A stretch of DNA of 14,109 nucleotides from Chrysochromulina parva (GCA_002887195.1 PJAB01001488.1:1-14109); one strand, 5' to 3'; positions 1 through 7,363 are shown, numbered from the stretch's first letter. The notes: generated by a model from the sequence alone, not told the origin. Program-made: numbers and translations.

Positions 1-288
1 CCCAAACCCGCTGCTTCCATCGAGCCGCAGCAGGGCAACATGATGTCCAAGGTGGGCCGCGCGAGCAGGTACACTAGCGACGAAATTGACGGCGGCGCTG
101 AGGACAGCCAGACTGGCCTCATCGGGCCGGGCGCGTACACGCCCATGCGCCTCAAGAGCGGCGGTATGGACACGATCGAGCTCACGGTGATGGAGCAGGG
201 CGAGTTCGGCTTCGGCACCAACGCGTCCGTCACCTCTGGCTCTTTCCGTACGATGTTCATGCAGTGGCTTGGTATCCATGCGCACTGA
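1..288 (+). CDS. C-terminal part of an unrecognised protein (5'-partial)
   Basis: The reading frame is open from the first base of the window and stops at TGA 286-288, so about 95 codons are visible. In-frame ATGs at 40 and 43 could be starts, but the frame continues upstream of them without a stop, so this is more likely the tail or last exon of a longer gene. The peptide is mixed and fairly polar, rich in Gly, Ser, Thr and Met, and ends MQWLGIHAH. I see no membrane segment and no recognised domain. GC-rich third positions (GGC, GTC, CTC, ATC) match the certain genes of the window and are the main support for coding. Its relation to the neighbouring fucosyltransferase-like gene is tail-to-tail. 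Function unknown. Confidence 0.5.
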   Translation, partial: PKPAASIEPQQGNMMSKVGRASRYTSDEIDGGAEDSQTGLIGPGAYTPMRLKSGGMDTIELTVMEQGEFGFGTNASVTSGSFRTMFMQWLGIHAH

Positions 289-1033
289 GTTCCTGGCCCG
301 CCCTTGCCGCCTGTCGCACAGCGGCAGGGCTGTTCCACCTGTCATGCTCCTCGCTCGCTATTGAGGCGGCGGCCCTGTCTGAGGCGCCTCCAGCTCCGAG
401 TGATTCATCCTGCGGTGGTGTACCTGTGGCGGTAGCCTCTCGCATGCCGAGGCTCGTCGTCGCTGCGGTGGCCTCTAGCACCACAGGGTTGGTCGCATGG
501 CCACGCAAAGGGCATGGCAAGTGGGAGTGTGGTCGCCGTGGCATTGCGCCAAGATCGACAGCAGTGACAGAACAGCGGCAGCCAATAGATGCCTGTGTGT
601 GTGTGTACCATGACGTGCGAGTGAGGGAGCCTCTGCGCAACTGTGCGAATGAGCATGGCGACCGTCGTGGCATGTGCATTTTCGAGTCCCTGTGTCTATG
701 CGAGCGTGTGTGGGATCGGCAACGGAATCGGCGCCAACCGATACCTGTACCCATGCCGGTACTCGCTTCGGCAGCGGGAATCTCAGATAGGTCTGCGGCA
801 CATTGGGTGGGGCTGCGCGAGCCGAGCAGTCTGGTCAGCAGATGTCAGAGGGCTCACTTGTCAGCGCGGGTCGCGGTCGGGGTCACGTCACGATTGTATA
901 AGCCGGGAACGAGAGGGCGCGACCATGACGCGAGAACGCCGGGAGGGGCGGACATGTATGATTACAATAAATGCGTGACGCGAAAAATCGGAAGATGACG
1001 CGCTCTGAATATACTCGACGACACCTAGCTTTA
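289..1033. other. Intergenic spacer between convergent genes
   Basis: About 745 bp lies between the stop of the partial plus-strand gene and the stop of the minus-strand fucosyltransferase-like gene. Open frames exist on both strands (for example plus 264-998), but their translations are rich in Arg, Cys, Ser and His, overlap each other in several frames and show no domain. I read them as chance ORFs in GC-rich DNA. A short TG dinucleotide run lies at about 594-606. No RNA gene was recognised. Confidence 0.5.
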
Positions 1034-2368
1034 TCAACATGCGCCCTCGCGGTACGGGAAAGGCGCTGTCGGGTCTGTGCATGTTCCCCGCACGCGCACA
1101 CAGCGAGGGACTGTATCCAACAGCAAGCTGGCGTTCTTTCCGGCGCGCATCGTCATGCTGGGTTGCTTGTATTCACTCCTAATCATCGTCACAAGATCAG
1201 GCCAACACGAACCGCGCTCCGCTATGAACAATCTTGAGTGGCGTGCATAGAAGAGCTTGAGCAAGTTCTCTGTCATCGGAGGTCTCAACCATCGTGGGCT
1301 CGGCACGAGCTTGTAGGCAGCCGGGACTCGCCAATCGAATACGCGCACGCCATGTCGACCGAGAGCCCCAACCAACGGAAATTTCCCGTACTTTTTTTCT
1401 CTCTCGGCATCAACCACGAAGTCAAGGTAAGCGCATGTGCACCCAGCAGCTTTCAATGCTATTGAAAGCGATCTGGCCGCCTTATCTATGTCAACCGCAC
1501 CTGTTTGCAAGTGCGCGTACGACTGATAAGTGGCGACCTCTGGAGAGACTGACGACACTCGAATTGTCTGAGATGATGCTACTGTTGGACTAAGTCTCAT
1601 AGTTGCAGAGCCGCGGAAGAATACGTAACCGCACTGCCCGCTCAGAGAAAGCTCCTCATCGACCACGGACTCCAGTGTTGTACTTGGCGCAGGCGGGCGC
1701 ACGAGCTCAATGTGCGGCATCAGTCGTAGCACTTCTTGAGCTAGACCCCACAATCCACAGCTCAGCTCCGGATAACCGTCCATACGCACAAGGATCGTCA
1801 CCGGAAGGTCTCCACGGTAGCGTCGCCTGAGAGTGTGGATTGCTTGGATGGCTGAATCGAAGCCACCCATGCTGTCCAACTTGGGAAGGTGAAGAGATTG
1901 CGGCGTTGTATTCTGTGCGATCGTGCCCGACGGAGCAAAATAGTCAGGGCGAATCCAATGCGCGCCATGACGGTGGATTTGGATGGCCACGCGTGAGCCA
2001 CTGTTGTTTGCCAGACAGCGTTCATCGTTGTTGAAGTCCACTGGCAGGACAGATCCGAGGCGCGTCATATTGATGACTTCGCGCAAGTCGATGCCATCTT
2101 GGGCGACGTCGTAGTACCAGTGGCAGAGACCGCTCGGGACGAAGTATTGGTGCTGAGGAAGCCATGGCAGGCTGAATGATGCATTAAGGCGCATGGCCAG
2201 CGCCATGAGGATGAGAAGGCTGTTCAGGCTCTCACCGAGAGTGCTGGCGACGTGTCCAGAAACGAGCAGTGGTGTCGATGCAGGCGAGACGCCGCACCGC
2301 AATGCCCGCTGGCCCGTCGATGAGGCTCGGCACATCCCGGCATGAGGAATCGATGAGTCCCGCATCAA
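1034..2368 (-). CDS. GDP-fucose O-fucosyltransferase-like protein
   Basis: 444 codons, stop TGA at 1034-1036. Residues 37-70 (GESLNSLLILMALAMRLN, then a Leu-Pro strand) resemble the N-terminal nucleotide-sugar helix of O-fucosyltransferases, where a GxxN motif leads into a helix and a TLVLP-like strand. Residues 80-110 (C-W-Y, DLREV, then a hydrophobic strand) match the FDLxxLR block. Residues 282-320 (YQSYAHLQTG, then AYLDFVVDAEREK) resemble the 'HLRRGDF ... LATDA' core. Residues 367-396 (ENLLKLFYARHSRLFIAERGS) resemble the final 'vFVGNxxStf' block. The expected role is transfer of a sugar, probably fucose, in the secretory pathway. The canonical HLRRGD arginines are not conserved (HLQTG), so activity is uncertain. 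The open frame has no clear signal anchor, and an upstream exon carrying one is possible. It diverges from the glycosyltransferase-like gene at 2942. Coding is fairly sure; the family is less so. Confidence 0.55.
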   Translation of the reverse strand: MMRDSSIPHAGMCRASSTGQRALRCGVSPASTPLLVSGHVASTLGESLNSLLILMALAMRLNASFSLPWLPQHQYFVPSGLCHWYYDVAQDGIDLREVINMTRLGSVLPVDFNNDERCLANNSGSRVAIQIHRHGAHWIRPDYFAPSGTIAQNTTPQSLHLPKLDSMGGFDSAIQAIHTLRRRYRGDLPVTILVRMDGYPELSCGLWGLAQEVLRLMPHIELVRPPAPSTTLESVVDEELSLSGQCGYVFFRGSATMRLSPTVASSQTIRVSSVSPEVATYQSYAHLQTGAVDIDKAARSLSIALKAAGCTCAYLDFVVDAEREKKYGKFPLVGALGRHGVRVFDWRVPAAYKLVPSPRWLRPPMTENLLKLFYARHSRLFIAERGSCWPDLVTMIRSEYKQPSMTMRAGKNASLLLDTVPRCVRVRGTCTDPTAPFPYREGAC

Positions 2369-2489
2369 CCGGTCCTGTATGGGCTACCGGTAAAATGACG
2401 GGACACAGCGACACACATATGGTCCCGTCGCGAACCTCGTACCGGTACCGGGTAAAAGGAAACGTCCCGGACTCGAGAACCTCGTCATT

Positions 2490-2505
2490 ACGGTACCGGT
2501 ACCGT
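2490..2505. repeat. Perfect 16-bp palindrome (ACGGTACCGGTACCGT)
   Basis: The 16 bases read the same on both strands and consist of overlapping GGTACC and ACCGGT units. Related half-matching motifs occur at 2385-2393, 2440-2455, 2838-2847, 4063-4080, 4085-4096 and 13760-13770, all outside called genes. This could be a binding site for a dimeric regulator or debris of a mobile repeat. Confidence 0.6.
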
Positions 2506-2659
2506 TACTTCAGTACAGTAGTTTGATAGCGCTTGTTTACTTGTAGGGTACGGTACAGGTAGAGGTTCTTGAGAGGTTGTTTTTTAGTTGGTTCCATGGT
2601 TCGTGAATCTTGAGGTTCGTGATTGGTGTGTCTGTCTCGTGTGTGTGTCCCGACTCCCT

Positions 2660-2730
2660 CCGGTGTTTTGATTCAAAAACAAGGGGCGGAGCCGGCGAAC
2701 CAAACCCCTTGTTTTTGAACCAAACACCGG
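2660..2730. repeat. Inverted repeat, 26-27 bp arms with 18-nt loop
   Basis: The left arm at 2660-2686 and right arm at 2705-2730 are complementary. The inner 15 bp (TTCAAAAACAAGGGG and its complement) are perfect and the outer part starts CCGGTGTTT. One or two bases differ in the middle of the arms. The loop at 2687-2704 is GC-rich. Parts of the left flank (GTGTGTCCC ... CCGGTGT) recur as an imperfect direct repeat at about 2798-2832. It could be a small foldback (MITE-like) element or a cruciform or hairpin in a 5' leader. No target-site duplication was found. Confidence 0.65.
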
Positions 2731-2941
2731 GGGGGGAGCTTGAGGGGGGGAGCCGGGTCCACACTTCTCTTCAGGGTCTTGACTTTACCACGGCCACGTG
2801 TGTCCCGCGTGAGTCCCGGCTCCCCCGGTGTCTTTTTTACCGGTAATACTCTCTCTCTCCGTTTAGCTACATCCTTTCTTCTCTCAAGGGGCTCCCAGCC
2901 CCTTGCTTTCCTCTGCAACTTTTCAAAATGTGAAACGCGCA

Positions 2942-3946
2942 ATGGCCTGCGCCGAGGGAGAGCCGAAACCTGCGGTGCCATCGCAGCCGAGTCATGCCAA
3001 GCAGGTGGCCGTATGCATCGCAGGTGTCGCGCGCACAATCGGCCTCACGGCTTACAATACTTATAAGTTGATTATTGAGCCCATCGAGCGGCAGACGGAC
3101 GTCTTTATGGCAATGGACCTGCGCAGGGGCGCAGGCACTCTGGAGTATTACGTTGCGCGCGACAGGTACAAAAAGAAAAAGTTGAAGGAGGACGTCGAAC
3201 AGGTGTTTGGCAAGTGGACCGAGGCGGAGGCACGCAAGTGGATCGAGCCGCTGCGCCCTGTGCTCAATGAGCACTCCTTTGCTGACAGCGACAACGAGAC
3301 TATGACTCTGAGCTCGTGCTTGAATCAGGTGCTCGCCCATGAAGGACATCGCGGTTTCCGCTACAAGTGGCTGATGCGCGTGCGGCCCGATGTGCTGCTC
3401 AAAATGCGCATGCCGGGCTACGAGCTCTGGCCCACGTGGTTGGAAGACCGGAAAGTCAAGCAGCTCTTTACTTCTGAATTGCTAGGTCAGAAGGGCGGCT
3501 TCGGGTTAAAGGGGTGGCGTTGCAATAAGGGTGGCATCTGGGCGTTGCTGACGCGGAGCGCTGCACATGGCTACTTTGAGACGTGGCCCTCCCGATTAGA
3601 CTCCCATCAGAGGTGCCTCACCTTGGGATTTGATGAGTGCCGCCTGGGATGTGGGCTCCACCTTGACAGGGTGCACGTTGCCGGGTGCACCAAAGAAGAG
3701 AGTCTCGGTGAAATTCTTCGGGGCCACCATCCCGACGCAGCGAGGCTCCGCAACATTACCGAGGCGGAGGCTCGCGTGCTTGTGGATGTCCGCGCGGCGA
3801 ACGCGCCAGTGTTCGAGTTCCAGTGCGTTGAGCACTGTCACTCGAACGCGTCATACTCGTACGTGCGGAACGTGACGTTCGGACAGAAGCCATGGGCGGT
3901 GCTGCCCAGCTATCCATACGGGCTACCCATGTGTGGGCGGAGCTGA
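2942..3946 (+). CDS. Putative glycosyltransferase-like protein (DUF7796-type resemblance)
   Basis: 334 aa starting at ATG 2942, in the good context GCGCAATGG, and ending at TGA 3944-3946. The frame stays open upstream (a TTG at 2903, no stop seen back to about 2840), so an N-terminal exon or longer start is possible. Residues 22-40 (VAVCIAGVARTIGLTAYNTY) followed by DVFMAMDL form a Rossmann-like opening typical of algal and plant proteins annotated as uncharacterised glycosyltransferases. Around residues 140-152, YKWLMRVRPDVLL is the 'RxRPD' block of the same group. Residues 230-245 (GFDECRLGCGLHLDRVHV) match its C-terminal 'E..LG..L' block. Cysteines cluster in the second half (C-N-K-G, R-C-L, D-E-C-R-L-G-C). 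It probably acts on glycans in the Golgi, although no signal anchor is visible. The catalytic reaction and substrate cannot be read from sequence. Confidence 0.65.
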   Translation: MACAEGEPKPAVPSQPSHAKQVAVCIAGVARTIGLTAYNTYKLIIEPIERQTDVFMAMDLRRGAGTLEYYVARDRYKKKKLKEDVEQVFGKWTEAEARKWIEPLRPVLNEHSFADSDNETMTLSSCLNQVLAHEGHRGFRYKWLMRVRPDVLLKMRMPGYELWPTWLEDRKVKQLFTSELLGQKGGFGLKGWRCNKGGIWALLTRSAAHGYFETWPSRLDSHQRCLTLGFDECRLGCGLHLDRVHVAGCTKEESLGEILRGHHPDAARLRNITEAEARVLVDVRAANAPVFEFQCVEHCHSNASYSYVRNVTFGQKPWAVLPSYPYGLPMCGRS

Positions 3947-5076
3947 GAGACGATATTATGCGCGGCGCGCGTGCGCTTTTTACTCAGCCAGACAGCCACT
4001 CGTGGTCGGGTAGAGACTAGTCACTAGAGCGTACGTTCAGAAAACACGTGCATTCAGATCCGTAATACCCGGTAAATACTACAATACCGCGCGGTACTCG
4101 GCGAACCGCCCGTTTTTCCTGCCCTGAAGGTAAGTCTCTAACGTCATATTGGCCTGGCACTGCCGAATCCGTCCATTTCCGTCCACTGGCGGGGCGCTGC
4201 AGCTATTGACCTCAGTGGCCTATCCGCTATCGCAAGTAGTCGTAAGACGTAACGCCGCGGTCGAGTCGAGAGTCCCACACCGTTTGCTCTTCTAGCTCTG
4301 ATTAGGGATTTAAATAAAATATTCGAAGCTGCTCCCCAGTCCGTGCTGGTTTGACGTGCTGGCCAACCTCAGTCCTCACTTGACACATCTCAGAGAAGTC
4401 TGATGAGAAAGCAACTGTCGTGTGAGAAAGTCCCTGTGTCTCAGATATCTCAATATCATGATCACGCCGACTTGATGTGTGACTCGCGCTGACGATTCGA
4501 CTCTCCACGCCACTTATTCGTCCGCACGCGACGCCCGGAAGATTATGTCGTGTGATTTCAGTGAGAAGGAGCGAAGAGGCCGCCACCACGCGCGTTGCGG
4601 CGGGGATTTTAGAATCTGAACCCAAGTGTCGGTCGGCGCGTCTGGGTGTGCAGGTGCGGTGTGCACTATACGATAGTGTGCCCCGACCACGCACCTCCGT
4701 ACGGTTTAACGGTACTACGAGAGTACGAGAAGAGTACGAGTAGCTCGTCAGTACTAACAACAATGAACAAACGAAGGTCAAGGGCGTACAAAAGGCACCG
4801 ACCCAAAGACATTGCTTCACATACATCCGACAGCTGAGACGGCCACGGGGCCACCGGGCACAGCCGCCATGGGGGCGCTGGCCGCAGCGGCGAGAACCCG
4901 TGGAGCGGAGAAGAACAAAAGAAGTGACCGAGGCTTGGTCGTTTCCCACGGCCCGGCCACGCCGCGCGGCGTACGGCGCGCACGGCGGCTCATCGTCCGC
5001 GTGTGTTGTAGTCCCTCTCCTACGACCTACTACATCACGTATCCTCATGACAAATAAGTCACCTCTCCTGCTTAAG
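3947..5076. other. Long spacer between convergent genes
   Basis: 1.1 kb lies between the stop of the glycosyltransferase-like gene and the stop of the EF-P gene. It holds the TACCGGTA-like motifs at 4063-4080 and the perfect palindrome TACCGCGCGGTA at 4085-4096. An AT-rich AAATAAAAT stretch lies at about 4312-4320 and a short hairpin (CACTAT, 3-nt loop, ATAGTG) at about 4664-4678. A minus-strand frame at 4302-5048 (248 codons) includes a hydrophobic stretch (CTPLTFVCSLLLVLTS), but the rest has unbiased composition and no domain, so it is not called as a gene. Confidence 0.45.
4063..4096. repeat. TACCCGGTAAATACT motif with adjacent TACCGCGCGGTA palindrome
   Basis: TAATACCCGGTAAATACT (4063-4080) closely resembles the TACCGGTAATACT seen at 2838-2850. 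A perfect 12-bp palindrome, TACCGCGCGGTA, follows at 4085-4096. It belongs to the intergenic TACCGGTA motif family of this window. Function unknown. Confidence 0.45.
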
Positions 5077-5730
5077 CTAAGCCTTGCCGTCGTACTCGCC
5101 GTCGGCTGTGTTTACTGTGATCCGATCTCCAGCCTCGACAAAATGCGGGACGCGCAGAGTCACGCCATTTTCAATGACCACCATTTTGGTTTTGTTGGTT
5201 TTGTTGTTGTGCGGCGGGGCCTCCGTGACAGTGTATGCCATTTTTTCGGGCAAGATGATAGCAATGGGCTCGCCATCGCGGGAGAGCACCTTGACTTCCA
5301 TGCCGTCGAGAAGCCAGCGCGCGTCGTCGCCCATGATATCGGAAGACAGTTCTATCTGTTCAAAGGTCTCGGGATGCATGAGATGCAGCTGCTCGCTACC
5401 CTTATAGAGGAATGTGTAAGGCTGAGGTTTGTCAAGTTCGACTTCCTCGACCTTCTCGGTCGTGTTCCACCGGTTGGTGAAGCTGCTCTGGCCGCTCAAA
5501 AAGTCGCGCATTTTGACTTGCACGTAGCCCCCGCCCGCACCCGCCTTGCCTGTCACGCACTCTTCGACCTTGAGGATGCGATCGGGTTTCTGGCCAGGCA
5601 CGCTGCTGCCTGACACGAGCGACCCTGGCTTGAGTGAGAGAACCGGTACCTTGGCCATGTTGCGTATGAGAACGCGCAGCATTTTTTCCCTTTGTGGACG
5701 ACACAAGTTCACGAGAAGTTTGCGCGCCAT
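5077..5730 (-). CDS. Elongation factor P, mitochondrial type
   Basis: 217 aa from the ATG at 5730 (context GCCCGCCATGG) to the stop at 5077. EF-P binds between ribosomal P and E sites and relieves stalling, for example at polyproline. The order of blocks is clear: the KOW-like N-terminal domain (KPGSLV ... ILKVEECVTGKAGAGGGYVQVKMRDFLSG, about residues 34-80), the middle OB domain (YTFLYKGSEQLHLMHPETFEQIEL, 105-128), and the C-terminal OB domain (ENGVTLRVPHFVEAGDRITVNTADGEY, 187-213). The ending VNT..GEY matches plant mitochondrial EF-P. The first 30 residues are Arg/Lys-rich with one acid, as in a mitochondrial presequence. The frame extends to an upstream ATG at 5916, which would add 62 residues but has a weaker context. 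The tip loop with the normally modified lysine is unusual: Lys62 sits four residues before the GGGY block rather than next to it. No intron is needed. Confidence 0.88.
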   Translation of the reverse strand: MARKLLVNLCRPQREKMLRVLIRNMAKVPVLSLKPGSLVSGSSVPGQKPDRILKVEECVTGKAGAGGGYVQVKMRDFLSGQSSFTNRWNTTEKVEEVELDKPQPYTFLYKGSEQLHLMHPETFEQIELSSDIMGDDARWLLDGMEVKVLSRDGEPIAIILPEKMAYTVTEAPPHNNKTNKTKMVVIENGVTLRVPHFVEAGDRITVNTADGEYDGKA

Positions 5731-6190
5731 GGCGGGCGCAGTTGCCCTGTGCAAAAGAGCCCAGCAGGCACGCGCCACTGGATGTCCGGCGACAAACTGG
5801 CACAGAGAAGGGGACCCTAGCAAACCAAAGTAGTTCGCCCCTGCCACGCCAGTCCGGTCCTTTCCGACATGCCTTACGAACGGTCGGGTGGATCTTCGAC
5901 TCATGTGGGCTATCATTATTTGGCCCCGATACCTTTCCGCATTTCACATCAAACGTGCTGAGATCACACGATTTCTCTTCGAGTTTTTAAGTCGATTTAC
6001 GCACTACGGGCGATGGGTTACACGCAGCAGTCGCCAACGTGGCTCCCTGGACCACGCACCCGACCCGACAAAACCAGGTTCACTCGAGGCGCCCGGCGTG
6101 GCGCGTGAGCAGAGCCTTCAAGAGAGCAGAACCACTGCCACTCCACTCATGATCATCAGCCAGCACCCACTCTTTCAACAATTGGAAAAG
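5731..6190. other. Spacer upstream of EF-P, downstream of the GILT 3' UTR
   Basis: Minus-strand DNA between the SECIS element and the chosen EF-P start. An in-frame extension of EF-P reaches back to 5916, so the first part may be an N-terminal extension or 5' leader. The rest should hold the GILT polyadenylation region and the EF-P promoter. I see no RNA gene or repeat. Confidence 0.4.
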
Positions 6191-6262
6191 GATGGTCTGT
6201 CTCTCAGACAGATGCGCTCTGCCCATGAGGGCTTGTGCACATCGTCGTCACATGCGACCACC
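6191..6262 (-). promoter_or_regulatory. SECIS element (form II) in the GILT 3' UTR
   Basis: This directs selenocysteine insertion at an in-frame UGA. Read on the minus strand, helix I is GGTGGTC (6262-6256) with GACCATC (6197-6191). A 5/5-nt internal loop follows (6255-6251 and 6202-6198). The non-Watson-Crick quartet is TGAC (6250-6247) opposite TGAG (6206-6203), preceded by G to give the RTGA consensus. Helix II is GACGATGTGC (6246-6237) with GCGCATC-T-GTC (6217-6207), 10 bp with one bulged T. The apical loop has unpaired AA at 6234-6233, then a mini-helix GCCC-TCAT-GGGC (6232-6221), which defines form II. AA lies 13 nt after RTGA and 26 nt before the 3' TGAG, as in known SECIS. It starts about 100 nt after the GILT stop. 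Confidence 0.88.
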
Positions 6263-6360
6263 ATACTTTGCGCGTCGTTTATGTCGGTGGGGAGCGAGCG
6301 GCGAGCATCGAGGGTCAGTGGTAACCTGGGCACGGCTCCAGTACAAAGCAATGGAAGCAA

Positions 6361-7363
6361 TTAGAAGGCCACGCCCCTGAGCACCTCGCCGGGGAGTAGC
6401 GGCACGCCGCCCGCGCCGGACTCCTTCTTCCGGCGACAGCGCACGACGAAGAGCGCGACGAGCAGCCCGAGTAGCAGCCCGCCGCCTATGCCCACGCCGA
6501 GCGTTGCGCCTTCCTGCCACGTCTTCCAGTCGTACGGACTGACGGGCGCACCCGGGCAGCCGGAAGGCACGACCGCGCCGTCCTGGGCACTCCACGCGTC
6601 GCACACGGCGCTGAGCAGGTCGTCCGTGTCATCGAGCGGCTCGCCGTTGACAAGGACCCAGGGCGTTCCTAGTTTGGATGTGCCGAGCGCTGCCGTCTGG
6701 TGCGCTGCCGCCAAGTCAAGCTGCGCGGTGAGCGTCGCGTCCTCGAAGCACGCGATGATAGGTGCGGCGTCGATGCCAGCGTACGCGCCGCACTGCTCGA
6801 GAAACGCGGCGCTCGTGTTGCACGTCGAGTTGAACGGGTTGTCGCTGTCGTACGTGCAGGACGCCTCGAAGCAGTATACGAAGGACGTGTAGAGTGGCTG
6901 CGATGGGTAACTGAATTTTGCGCAGTTCTCGATCGAATTGCCCGCGCACTCGCCCGGACCGTGCTGACACAGCATTGTGCCGTTGAAGCAGTCTGGCGGC
7001 GCGTCCGTGGTCGAGTTGCACAATCCGGCCCAGCACGTGTACCGGTTACGATTATACGGGTAGGGCTCGGTGCCATTTGGGCAGCCGGCGTTAGTGAGCA
7101 ACGCTGAGTCCTGCGGGATTGTGTGCGAACGGTCGTCAGCACGAGAGCCGCACGCGCAGTTCGAGGCGCTCCGGCCGTACATAGTACGCGTTCCCCCAAG
7201 GCACCATGTGGTAATCGATGATGTTCCATATTCCTTCCGCCTGAAGAGTTTGTTGGAGAGATGTCTCGACAAACTCCTGGCACCCGGGTCAGACACACTC
7301 GCCGTAGAAATCAATTCGCACGCGCATCTGAGCGGTGGCTCCGACTACCAGGAGGGCGAACAT
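6361..7363 (-). CDS. Selenocysteine-containing GILT-family thiol reductase, C-terminally membrane-anchored
   Basis: GILT enzymes reduce disulfides in lysosome-like compartments. The model has exon 1 at 7363-7154 and exon 2 at 7110-6361 (319 aa, stop TAA). The active site reads F-Y-G-E-C-V-[TGA]-P-G-C-Q-E-F at residues 19-31. TGA (7291-7289, residue 25) takes the place of the first Cys of CxxC, giving UPGC. MVPWGNA (53-59) is the GILT 'LVPWGNA' block. CQHGPGECAGNSIENC (118-133) matches the signature CQHGx2ECx2Nx4C exactly. TPWVLVNGEPLDD (219-231) is the later thioredoxin-fold block. A membrane segment (272-294) and basic tail RCRRKK follow, unlike soluble animal GILT. Many N-x-S/T sites fit a lumenal protein. 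The 5' end is uncertain: ATG 7363 gives a very short signal peptide, while splicing 7386-7345 would join an upstream FLLVLVPSV segment with ATA|Q cleavage. Read without Sec, the gene would look broken. Confidence 0.87.
7111..7153 (-). other. 43-nt GT-AG intron of the GILT gene
   Basis: On the minus strand the intron begins GTGCGGCTC at 7153 and ends CCCGCAG at 7111, with a CTGAC branch-like motif inside. Removing it joins codon CGC to GAC in phase 0 and links the VPWGNA frame to the CQHG signature frame. Without splicing, the VPWGNA frame hits a TGA within this stretch. Its 43-nt length is not a multiple of three, which explains the frame change. Confidence 0.75.

Larger units (their letters stand above)
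2369..2941. promoter_or_regulatory. Divergent intergenic region rich in TACCGGTA palindromes and repeats
   Basis: This spacer separates two head-to-head genes (minus-strand start at 2368, plus-strand start at 2942) and must hold both promoters unless either gene has further 5' exons. It contains TACCGGTAA at 2385-2393, TACCGGTACCGGGTAA at 2440-2455, a perfect 16-bp palindrome built from GGTACC at 2490-2505, a GGTAC-rich stretch at about 2545-2565, a 26-27 bp inverted repeat at 2660-2730, and TACCGGTAAT at 2838-2847, about 95 bp before the plus-strand ATG. Promoter function is inferred only from position. Confidence 0.45.

Noticed and set aside
264..998. 244-codon plus-strand ORF after the partial first gene
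   Set aside because: Arg/Cys/Ser-rich translation with no domain, overlapped by open frames on both strands; looks like chance ORF structure in GC-rich DNA.
4302..5048. 248-codon minus-strand ORF with a hydrophobic segment
   Set aside because: No domain, composition unlike the real genes (Arg/Ser/Thr-rich, no third-position bias), and it overlaps equally long chance frames. A real small gene cannot be fully excluded.
4900..5613. 237-codon plus-strand ORF with a signal-peptide-like start
   Set aside because: Its body is the antisense of the well-supported EF-P gene.
7289..7291. The TGA in the GILT active site as a pseudogene stop or sequencing error
   Set aside because: It replaces precisely the catalytic cysteine, the rest of the gene is intact, and a full form II SECIS lies in the 3' UTR. 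A random nonsense mutation would not predict both.
6361..7314. A single uninterrupted 317-codon minus-strand ORF as the GILT gene
   Set aside because: Upstream of 7110 this frame has no GILT similarity (Arg/Ser-rich), while the neighbouring frame carries FYGECV, PGCQEF and MVPWGNA. A 43-nt intron and a Sec codon explain the data better.
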